NCBI GenBank assembly: GCA_027924585.1
Contig: BSBM01000370.1
Span: 26,469,501 to 26,533,500, forward strand
DNA: 64,000 nucleotides
Source: Larix kaempferi
Lineage: Eukaryota; Streptophyta; Pinopsida; Pinales; Pinaceae
Reading direction: 5' to 3'
Part shown: positions 22,233-31,946 of the stretch, piece by piece
Layout of the letters: each line of letters begins with the position of its first letter
Numbering within the stretch: the first letter of the stretch is position 1
Program-made: the position numbers and the translations under genes
The notes under the pieces: model-generated
Told to the model about the DNA's origin: nothing
The model's input: the letters and a program-made list of their open reading frames with translations, nothing else
Databases searched by the model: none

Positions 22233-22361
22233 ATGGCCACCGCTTCATTGCTTCTACCTTCATCCAGATCACTTTGCTTCCCCATTCCTTCTATCTTTGC
22301 TTCTCCATTCCTTCTATCTTTGCTCCTCCATTCCAAATTGGAATTGCAGTGCTGTTGGTGA
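22233..22361 (+). other. Isolated ORF resembling a plastid transit peptide
   Basis: An ATG at 22233 opens 42 codons beginning MATASLLLPSSRSLCFPIPS. It is Ser/Leu-rich with Arg and no acidic residues until late, as in chloroplast transit peptides. A possible splice donor GTGATG starts at 22358, just before the stop. It could be a first exon of a host gene or a pseudogene relic, or chance: the second half includes a duplicated TCCATTCCTTCTATCTTTGCT. No matching downstream exon was recognised. Confidence 0.25.
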
Positions 22362-24959
22362 TGGCAAGAGCCTTAAATAAAGCTTTCATAGGTTGGTCCC
22401 CAATGTTGATCTAGTGAAGTCGTGCATGCAGTTGAGTGCCTCTTTTCTCGACAGACATCGTCCACTTGGAGCATATGGTGCACCTTCATGACATGAACTT
22501 GCAAGCTTGCTGCAGAAGTTGCTTACCTTGTTGCATACAAACAAGTATCTAGTTATGCGTAGTAAATTCTTCGCATGAAATCAAAATGTTTGGGCATCAT
22601 CCAAAGCTCCCAATGCATCCATATATTAATAAGTATTACTTGCATTATCCTGCTGGAAAAATAGTATAATGCATCCATATATTAATAATTATCACTTCTG
22701 GAAAAACAGTCATTTGACACTATATAAGCACGTTTTCAGTCTATGCCTATGTTACTTGCCTTTTTTTTATTTGATGGTATGCCAGATAAGCAAGTGCAAC
22801 CTATTTCTTGTATTAGTTCCATAAGTTGCTTCTGGAACTAGAGTCCTTCATCACTCATTACTTCTCTCTATTTCACAGTTCGAATACCCATTCCAGTTCT
22901 TTTTAAGGTCCCCTCTAAGCTGGTGGGAAAATCTCTCGAAAAATCCCCAATTGCAAAGGTAGCATGGGTGGTTACGATAGTAGTTTTATCAATAACAGTT
23001 TGAGTTGAAGATCCAGAGCCATATATAGACCTGGTTCCAGGAGCAAAGGTATAAGCATAGGTGGCAGAGGCACCAACAACAAGGAAGTGTTGATCTAATC
23101 CAGATGTAGATCCTTTAGTTCAATAGTAAGAGGTGGAAACTATAACATAGTCGGTAGCAAAGGCCAAGACATAGAAAAAGGATAATGTAGAGGACGTAGT
23201 AAAGGTGGCAACCGAGGTGAAACAAAGGCTTCAACAACAGAGGTACAAGCATAGGCATAGGTTTCACTAAAATATGGAAACGACAACAGGAATGATATTT
23301 CAACTAAATCTTGTATATTCTAATCATAAAACATAGCATATGCCCACATGAACATCCCAAATTTTCCTGGAGAGATATTTCCCTATAGCTAAGCGGCCAA
23401 ATAAGAGGACATAAAAAACAATGGCAAAAAGTAAGAGGTGTTTGTCTTTTCCTGCATATTTCCCGTGACAAAGGAAACATAAACTATTATAATCATTCAA
23501 TATAAAATCAAACAACAAATCATAAGCAAGGCAACATAAAAGATTATATAGAATATTCTATGCTAACTATAACTATTTACATCTAAAACATACCTAGAAC
23601 ATGTCATGCTAGCTAATTCCACAAAAGAACTTCAACTATAATACAAAGAAAAGCTATGATGGATGCAATTGTTTTCTCAGTTTTTAATTTATTAGTTTGA
23701 AACCACGACTTAGTAAGCAAAAGAAAATATTTTACCATTGACAATATTTCAGATAATTTTTTCTATATGCAAAACGGTTGTCTTACCATCCAAATCTAAG
23801 ACTGGTGTGAAACTCTCCATGGCATTGATCTTTGCCTTCTTGGACGAAATTCTCAACAAATTATTCATTGTCGTGGTCTTCTTTGTGCAAAAATTCTCAA
23901 TGGTTGCTTTCTATAGTTGTTCTCTAGTTCCAACGAGCTTTTTATTTCACTCACGACATTCGTTGGCGACATTCACTATTCACAAATGCAATAACTATTC
24001 ACTCAAGGCATTCACTATTCACTCATGGCAGGGACATCACCATTACAATGGCACTGGTTAATGAAAGTATGTATAACAAGATTGAAGAATAGAAAATATG
24101 GAGTGGAAAAGTTTGAAGCGTGATGGATATCAAACAATTGAAATAACAAAATAATGAAAGATAAATTACAAATCTAGGCTTAATTTCAAATTTTTTTATA
24201 TCTATGCAACAACATACCTAACAACATACCTAAGTTTGAGGGATTTTTGCTCAGCAATCATGAAAACAAATTGTTTTTATTATAAGTCTTAAAAAAAATT
24301 ATTATAAATCTAACCTTTTGTTAGGAAACAAGTTCCCATAATGAATATAATATACTTGAAAGCAATTCAAAAGTATTATAGGAAAAGGACAAATTGTAAG
24401 GAAAACACTTCACAAAAAGTAAAAGTTATGTAATATTTAAATTGATTGTCCTGACTTAGAAGAGAACAAATTGGGAAAATAATTCAAAGAGTCTACATAG
24501 GGTATCCAAGGGACAAAGAGATTTGGAAATCCAAAAGCCACCAACGATCTCTCTTAAATAGAGTCTTCGTACTCGTCCGTGAGAGGCTTTTTGATTTACA
24601 GGTTGATGGAAAAGTTATCCAACTTAGTGTTGTTGTGAAATTAACATTGATTATTCTTATTATTCATAATGATTGGAAAATTTGTGAGAATCAATATTTA
24701 TTTGTTTTAGATTTATCTCGGGTATCTAATATTTATTTGTGTTATCATATAGACTATAGCATTTCATTCTTAATTGTAGTTTTATTTTTTTAATTGTAGG
24801 TTCGCCTTAATTTGTTGAGCAATACAGGAAGCAATGTATAATGCAATGAACCTATTCTTGCTTATTGTTGCATACATTTATGTTGGTTTTATGTCTTCTA
24901 GTCTCTTATTAGATTAGTTGAAACAACTGCATCTTGCATTTTTCATTTTTCATTTTGCA
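22362..24959 (+). other. Unassigned intergenic stretch
   Basis: Contains a short direct repeat of ATGCATCCATATATTAATAA (about 22613 and 22672) and a CATTCACTATTCAC repeat near 23970-24025. On the minus strand a small frame near 23890-23775 reads AMESFTPVLDLDGKTTVLHIEK, preceded by MNNLLRISSKKAK. It may be an exon scrap but has no family I can name. Confidence 0.4.
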
Positions 24960-25885
24960 TTTTAGATTAAATTCATAAAATAGTGATGGCAATTGGACCA
25001 TAATCTAGAGGGTTCGACATACCAAATAGAGGAAGGTTTAATTGGGACCTTTTGTCGCATGTACCTACGGCATTGATGAGGGGACAAGTTCCTGCATCAA
25101 CAATGGGGGAATTTCTATTAGATCTAGTTCTTGGTGAACCACTTGCCTTGATGAGGACTCCAATTTGCTTTGAAAAATTGATAGAGTTGTATGTTATTTT
25201 GGTAGGTTCTCTTCAACTTGGTGTCTATGATTCAGTCCATTGTACCTTTCTTAATGCAGTTAGGGTTGAGCTCTATAGTGCCCAAGTGCTCTATCATCAT
25301 TGAGGTGTCCAACATAGAGCCAAGGAAGGGTGGAAAATTCAATTAACAAGCATTCTCACCCACAACCTTAGTGAGTGTAAGGCATGTGTCAATTTAATTT
25401 GAGCTTCTTTCCAGGGCCCGTGAGTTGTTCTTTTTGCAAGTGTAACCATACCTTAGCACTAACTTAAAACTTGTGTGAAACCTGATGTTGATCATATTGT
25501 TATTTATTGGTGTTTTCTCTTTACGACATCTCATGAACTTGTTGGGTGTGTTGGATTTATTCAACAAATTTTGTTGCTTTGTCTACCTCATTCCAATTAT
25601 GGGAGGACCCTTAATATGCTAATGCAATGGCCATATATACATCAACTGGGGCCAATGGGTAGAACCTTAGGCACATCTTAAAAGGTTTGTTGTCAATAGA
25701 AATGTGATGAGTTCTATTGTAATTATGTTGAACATAAGGAAGGATTTGATCCCATGTACCTAGATGATTTGAGTTGTGCATTTTGAGGATGTGTACAATA
25801 TTAATATTGACTACATATTTTTATTAATTGGTTTAGGGACAGAGGGAATTGACTTGATTAATTAGGTGTCCATCATGGACCAAAG
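24960..25885 (-). pseudogene. gypsy III integrase, C-terminal part
   Basis: It directly continues the integrase core across the solo LTR. Motifs on the minus strand in shifting frames: MDTKLTKS-like MDTxLIKS, LGTWDQILPYVQHNYNRTHH (about 25765-25705), YPLAPVD near 25645, DKATKFVE, and KVWLHLQKEQLTGPGKKLKL near 25420. These are the family's LPYVQHxYNR and KVWLHLQKER blocks. The end of the coding region near 25000 is uncertain. Confidence 0.65.
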
Positions 25886-25890
25886 GTTGG

Positions 25891-27269
25891 TGTAATATCC
25901 CAATTTTGACCCCACTGCATTAAAATGTAAATGATGTAATATTGTTATAAAATCGTGGTGAGGAGCTCAAGGCCAAGGCCGCACCATCGATTTAGTAATG
26001 CATATGGTTTACGTGCTATCCAGGCACAATGGAATTCCAAATAACATGTAATATGCATTTTAATGAAATACCCACAACTAGCTATGCAATGCAACAAGAG
26101 TATAGAGGCATGATCTTTACAAGGAATTGGGAGGGAAATATTCAAACCCTTGGAGCTAATCAAGTCAAGCCAAGTGTCAATGAGAGAACCCATAAAACCC
26201 TCAACTACCCATGTTGACTTTTGTACCTAATCATTCATTTCTCCCAAGAGTTGGTTGAAGTAGTTAATGCCTTGGGGAATGGAGACGTATGGATGTCCAA
26301 ATTCGGGTATGGACAAGCCACCCTTCATGGAAATTGGTTTTTGACTTCTTGGGCAAGAAAAGAGCCACGAAATTGCTCCCCAAGCCATTGTTCATGATTT
26401 CCTAGCTGGGGCATTTTCCCTCCACGTTTTTCCCGTGTGTCCTTGTTTTCTAGCTGGAAAGAGGGCGTTTTTGGTGTTATAGAGTTGTTGGGAGGAAGGG
26501 AGCCTGATTTGGGGTTTCATTGAGGCCGTTTTGGCCATTTAGATGCCCAAAATACCCATGGAAAAATTGTCCTTTTTCCCTATGGACGATTTCCCTCTCC
26601 ACAGTTCGTTTTTGGTGTGCCCACGATTTGGGGAAAACCCATGTCCATCTTGTTTGTAAATCCCATTGTTAGAAATGTGTATCCATGCCCAATGATTGTG
26701 TTTTGTTGGGTGTAGACAGAGTATGTTGGGGTATGGGTTATGGGTATCCATTGTTTTGGCTTGAGCTTGAGTGCAAGCATCCATAAATGAAGAGGGTTCA
26801 GATTTAGCCTGATAAACCCAGTGATGGACTGAATTGGATTAGATGTGATGTTTGCTTGGGCTGTGATGAGCTTGGGAGTCCCCTTTTCCTTGTAGAAATC
26901 ATGCCCAACTCGAGGGTGGTCTCTGAGTGCTGAAAGAGTATAGGTAGGGCATAGACCTATGGTTGGGTGGAACTTTGCAGCGACATAGCTAGTTGCTTGG
27001 GGAACCATTACATCAAGATGAGTATATTCTTTATGTGTATTAAACTCTGCAATGCCATTTAATTATTGACTGTTATGTTTATGAAGATCAATGCATGCTA
27101 GATATGCATGTAGTGGATCTTGCTTCTGCTGTGTTTATTTGAATTATACACCTGCACATGTGTTTTTTATTTACATGAATTTGATGAAATGGGATGAGTT
27201 TTTGTAAAAGCCCCATAAGTGTAGTCATGTTCCCTTCCTTGCATTGGGTCGACGGGAGGGTACGTGACA
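25891..27269 (+). mobile_element. Solo LTR, 1379 bp, in gypsy III integrase
   Basis: It starts TGTAATATCCCAATTTTGAC, the common start of some plant gypsy LTRs, and ends GGGTACGTGACA. The flanks are perfect 5-bp copies GTTGG (25886-25890 and 27270-27274). The integrase reading of gypsy III passes from FLSIFWSN on one side to LWSMMDT on the other. ORFs inside it on both strands are shadows. Confidence 0.92.
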
Positions 27270-27274
27270 GTTGG

Positions 27275-27586
27275 ACCAAAAGATGCTTAGGAATCTATTA
27301 TCTCTATCATAAATAATGGTCTTTAGTAATCGAAAATTAACCCAAACATGCTCAAAGACGAGCTTAGTAATGGCTTATGTTATGACACTCTTCTTGTAGT
27401 GCCCCAAATTTTTCATCTTAGAGAATTGTTCAACCACACAAACACAATTGTTACCATGCTTAGTTGAGGGAAGACCCAACATAAAATACATGGAGATTAA
27501 CTCTGAAGGCTTATGTGGAGTTGGCAGAGGAGTGTATAGCTCTTGCTTCTTAATACCAGGTTTAGCAATTTCCCAAGTAGTGCATG
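27275..27586 (-). pseudogene. gypsy III integrase core
   Basis: Minus-strand reading: CTTWEIAKPGIKKQELYTPLPTP (given in part; C at the zinc/core boundary), MLGLPSTKHGNNCVCVVEQFSKM, AITKLVFEHVWVNF, IIYDRDNRFLSIFWS. These match the integrase core of the same gypsy type, with the DRD catalytic Asp block still visible. Stops and a frame change are present. Confidence 0.75.
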
Positions 27587-27890
27587 CTTGTGTGTGTGTG
27601 TGTGTGTGGTTCATAGCATTGGAGATTGATGCTCGCTATGTCCACAGATAACCTCCCCAAAATTCACAAGGGAACATGGGGTAGCCGAGAATTTTCGGTA
27701 CAGTGTGGACTGAATCAAACAACAAGAACATCTTATAGGCCCATTTAAGGGCTCAACATGTCACTTACAAGGAATTAAACCTAGAAGGGGAGGGTAACAT
27801 TCGTGCCTCCCAACCACCCAAACTACATCCAATGGACACACACACACACACACACACATACGCCCGCACGCGCGTGCGCGTGTCCAATGG
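27587..27890 (+). repeat. Segment with opposed (GT)n and (CA)n microsatellites
   Basis: A (GT) run at about 27590-27609 and a (CA) run at 27836-27858 lie in inverted orientation around about 230 bp of non-coding DNA. The segment interrupts the gypsy III integrase between its zinc region and core, so it is an insertion or a slippage-grown replacement. Its origin is not recognised. Confidence 0.55.
27836..27882 (+). repeat. Alternating purine-pyrimidine tract, Z-DNA prone
   Basis: (AC)n runs into ACGCCCGCACGCGCGTGCGCGTG. It is flanked on both sides by the 8-bp direct repeat TCCAATGG (27828-27835 and 27883-27890). It alternates almost perfectly and includes a CG-rich core unlike the AT-rich surroundings. 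Confidence 0.8.
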
Positions 27891-28665
27891 GAGGGAGCTT
27901 TAATGAGTAGAAGTACTTTTACAACACTTCCATTATATTATCCTTGTTAAAATTCCCTACCACCCAACTACATTGTGCCTCTTGAATCATCTCATCGCTC
28001 TTGCCTAAATGAACAGAAAAATGACCCACATGGAATACAAGTCCATGCTGGAGGTGAAAGTATGATGATTGTTTACCTACGACCAAGGCTTGGTATGTAG
28101 CATCAAAGTTAGGATCATTGCCATATAGGTGTGGGCACTTTAAATTCTTGCGTTCATAATAATTGAGAATTGTGTTCAATTCCATAATTGAAGGTCAACC
28201 AAGGTCGCTTCCAACTCGATTAGTGCTTCCTTTACTATACTAATGACCAGGTAGAATTGTTGAATATATGTTGATCACTTCTAATGTAGGTTTTTCTACT
28301 ACTTGCCCTACATTGGCATAAATTGTAGAGGATTGTTGTTGGTGTGGATAATTGTTTCCTTTCAAAAATATAATTCTTCCACTACTCACATGTATAGACA
28401 ATGTAGTCAATCTTATCGTGATACCTAGGGTATATGTGAATTGTGTTAAGAGTGTCTCACTATGATAGGCCACTAGATGTCCATATTGTGTGAGGACTGC
28501 ATTTACAACATAATCTAAGGTGTATATCTCATTTCAAATGGTTGCTGCATATTTGGCAGGATGAGGGCATGCAACATCTAGAGGTGATGCTTTAGTTCCT
28601 TGAACAATTTTTGTTGTGCCTTTTCCAAACAAAATTAGCCCCTTCTTCCCATTAATATTGTTGAG
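27891..28665 (-). pseudogene. gypsy III RT end, RNase H and integrase zinc region
   Basis: Minus-strand motifs in order from 28665: LFKELKHHL (RT/RNase H joint), LPNMQQPFEM, VLTQYGHLVAYHSETL (RNase H, near 28475), YPRYHDKIDYIVYTCE and IHTNNNPL. The spacer and integrase zinc region follow at 28185-27900: PHLYGNDPNFDATYQAL, GLVFHVGHFSVHLGKSDEMIQEA. The order and spacing fit a gypsy pol despite several frame shifts. Confidence 0.75.
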
Positions 28666-31290
28666 GTTCAATGTGGAAAAATTATTATTCCTACTTCTCA
28701 TTCAAATTCCATAGGATTTCATGATGGCCCAAATTAAGTTCAAGATGAACATCCAAGGAGGAAAGCATAGACTCAATCTACACTACGTGATAGCTTAAAG
28801 ATTCAAAGGTTAACTCTTGTTGGTGTTGATCTTGAACATTTCAATATGAAGTGGTTGAAAAAGATGGAAGTGCCTGTTTGTTTTCATCCCAATCAATCAT
28901 GTGAAAAACCAAAAGACATTGGCAAGGAAATGATATTTGATGATATGATTTGGTCGAGGGAGGAAGGAGCAATTTAAACAACATGGAAGGTGTAAAATTA
29001 TAAATAGATACTTGCACTTTACACTATGTATGTAAATTTGGGACTTGTGGATGATCTCAATTTGGTAAAATCCAACGTGAGGGTGAGAGAAGTATAACCA
29101 ACGTAGATCCTTCTTAACCCTAGATCTATCAAGTACCCAGAGGGATCAAATCTCTTGAGGTGTAAATTTTTGGATCATTTAGGATGGATCTAGGCTAGTT
29201 GTAGTCTATCTCATCTCCGTTGAACTAAGAATACACCACTTATGGAAATATGGATATGTAAAAATATTTAGTTGGGAGGGTGACTGGTCATATGGGTGGG
29301 CAGTGGAAAATTGGGATGGTCTCAGGTCACATGGTTGGGCAATGGAACACTATAAATAGCATTGGAATTTGCAAACCACTTCTATTTTTTTTTTCTTTTT
29401 TTATGTTTTTTATTATACAATTAAATGTATTTGATCATATTTATTAATTTTAATGGTGGGAAACTCAAAATTTTAACCATGTTATCGAGCATTTTAGTTG
29501 TCAAATTCCATCATGCGCTACACGCACATGATGCCTTTCCTCACAATTGGACAAGAGCTCTAATCTCTCAAAGGAGCCAAGAATTCACACCCTTAGTGTT
29601 GTATTCTCCACTCTTTTCCATGTATTCTAATCATATCATGATATACTATATTTGCATTTAATGTCATCTTATGATAATATTATTATTATGTTCATAGTCA
29701 TGATATTCTTTGTTTTTTAGAGATCAAGGAACAAGATTATTTCAATCATTGTCCTTTTCCAAAATTACAATTGAGATTCTCTCAAGAAACCTTAATTAAT
29801 AATTAATAACATATTGATGTAAATAGAGAGAACCGATACTAATTAAAATAACCATTCGAAGATACGATATCTCATTTTTAAGAAATTTCCTCTACTTAAG
29901 AATATTGATGATGACTACGATGATCTCCTTTCTTAAAGATAAGTGTTCTCCTTTCCAAAAAAAATACAACAGCCATGTACATAATTACTTTATGCTAAGA
30001 AAAATATTACCTTGAAATCTCAATATCTATTGTTTTAGTCTTGATTCCTTAAGATTTGGATTTGAAGGAAGTAGAGCCAACACTATACCATGAGCTTTAA
30101 AAAACGATTGTGCACATGCAAATTCTTTGGGAACTTTTAACATCCACAAAGTTGTTCAATCTTTGTTTCTCCAACTTCATAATATCCATAAACATACACC
30201 AACAAGATTGTAGGATGTTGCTGTGCTAGCATATTATATTTAAATGTAGTTATAACATGCAAAACAAAACACTATATAGGGATGCAAGGTAAGTTACCCA
30301 TACCATTAGTACTTATTTGGATTCCCTTATGTCATACTTTTTTAGATTATTGTCCTCTAGTATTTGTCGAATTATGACTTAATGGTTGGGATGGGATGTC
30401 ACCATGCAAACATACAAAGTTCATACCTTATGGGTAAAGCCCTTTTGTATATGTCAGAAAAGAAAGATATTTGACCTTTGGAGTTAGATTTCCCTATCAT
30501 AAAAAACAAACACTTAACACACACTCAAAACACATTCTAAAAACCTTAACCAAATATGCAAATATTCGACTTTATCATTAATTTATTATAAAAGTTATAA
30601 ACATTAAATATGAAATATAATCATTCTTAAAAAATATTAATAAAAATATCTAAAGAAATACTTAAATATATGGTTGAATTTAAAAAAATACTAATATATA
30701 ATTGATTTATTTTGAAAATTATAAATATTAAATATAATAAATAATAATCATTCTTGGAAAAATAAAGAAAAAATAATTTTTATTGTTTAAAAAAATAATT
30801 TAAAGTTTTTTTCCATAATTAAAAATGAAATATTTTAAATTTAAAGTTATTAGAAATACAATCTTTAATTATAATTTTTTATTTTAATTATAAATTTATT
30901 ATCTAAAACCAATGGAATTTTTATTGAATAGTTTATTTGTTAAGGTTTTGCAAATGTGGTAGCAACACTTTGTTAGAAAATTCCAAGCCTAGAAAGTGAT
31001 GATTGATGCTATGCGATTCATTGGAGCAATCTATTTATTCTAAGTTTTGGACTTTATGTTTTGTAAATTATTTTTTGGTGAAATCCTTTAAATTGTGTTT
31101 TTGAATCCATAAATAAATTCAACATCCTTAAATAGCCCTTTCACACCTAAATTATTCAATTTCCATAGCTAATATTTGTATTTCTAAGATTTTTTTAAAT
31201 ATTTCCAACACAACAAAATAAGATGAAAAATATGCTTGAAAAAGATTGAAAGCCTAGACTATTTAGATTACACCTATTCATTTAGCGAGT
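28666..31290 (+). other. Unassigned AT-rich intergenic stretch
   Basis: No gene recognised. CACTATAAATAGC at 29349-29361 is a good TATA box and may belong to an LTR whose ends I could not fix. Just upstream, GGTCA-TGGGTGGGCAGTGGAA is duplicated (about 29290 and 29325). 30540-30910 is extremely AT-rich with runs such as TAAATATTAAATATAATAAA. Confidence 0.45.
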
Positions 31291-31440
31291 TTCTTCACCG
31301 ATATGAACATCAACACCCCTAGTCTTAATCCCACTTCTTCACCCTTATGAACTTCAACATTCTTAACCTCAATCTCACTTCTTCACAAACTCCATATAAG
31401 CCTCAACACCCCTAATAATCTCAATCCCATTTCTTCACCA
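31291..31440 (+). repeat. Tandem repeat of 44-52 bp, three units
   Basis: Units begin TTCTTCAC at 31291, 31335 and 31379, with a fourth start at 31431. Each carries a TGAACWTCAACAYYCCTA-like core. It lies about 500 bp upstream of the PPR start codon. Confidence 0.8.
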
Positions 31441-31447
31441 CCATGCT

Positions 31448-31487
31448 CAACTATATTCATAAGCTATCAACTATATTCATAAGCTAA
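31448..31487 (+). repeat. 20-bp perfect tandem duplication
   Basis: CAACTATATTCATAAGCTA is repeated twice with a 20-bp period. Confidence 0.85.
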
Positions 31488-31946
31488 AAGCTGTACAAGG
31501 TTACATTATGAAATATTTTTGACGAAAATAAGTTCCTGCTCTAGCTCAAGCCATTTGATTTTGAACTCGAATAATTTTATTGGTTGCAAGTGAAGGTTTT
31601 TGTCATGTGTTCAACAGAGACCGAGGACGTTGCCTTCTTCCTCCAAGCTGGCTATAGCCCAAATGTTCCCGACAATGAACAAGTATCATCATGCAAGGAA
31701 GGATTGCTTGCCTGACGGACAGCCCGGAGCATATAAACACAGTAAAACTCATCAAGAGGGTCCTCTATACCATCATCTCCTGGCAACATAAAATGGATTC
31801 TGCAGTATGAATTGCTGCTGGGATAAGACACATGATGAGACGCAGTGAGAAATATTATTGGCAATGGCAGAAGAAATGAAATGAGGAGAAACCAACCGGA
31901 AAAAAAGTAATTGGAAACAGGCTCCTGCAATTTACATAGAAGTTGA
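31488..31946 (+). promoter_or_regulatory. 5' flank of the PPR gene
   Basis: CATATAAACA at 31729-31738 is a possible TATA box. No frame here joins the PPR ORF: a TGA lies immediately before its ATG. A short unrelated-frame ORF (31600-31791) is the only open stretch. A transit peptide, if one exists, would have to come from a spliced upstream exon. Confidence 0.4.

Larger units (their letters stand above)
24960..28665 (-). mobile_element. Ty3/gypsy element III pol fragment, antisense
   Basis: Reading the minus strand from 28665 down gives the end of RT, RNase H, the integrase zinc region, the integrase core and the integrase C-terminus in order. A 1379-bp solo LTR interrupts it (25891-27269), and a roughly 300-bp segment with opposed microsatellites interrupts it near 27590-27890. 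Frames change often and stops are dense. No LTR of its own was recognised on either side. Confidence 0.75.

Noticed and set aside
23040-23290. RGG-rich coding region (GGRGTNN, RGRSKGGNRG on plus strand)
   Set aside because: Short pieces separated by stops and in low-complexity DNA; no supporting domain.
26580-27008. 142-residue minus-strand ORF
   Set aside because: Lies wholly inside the solo LTR 25891-27269 and has no family-like motif; a chance open frame.
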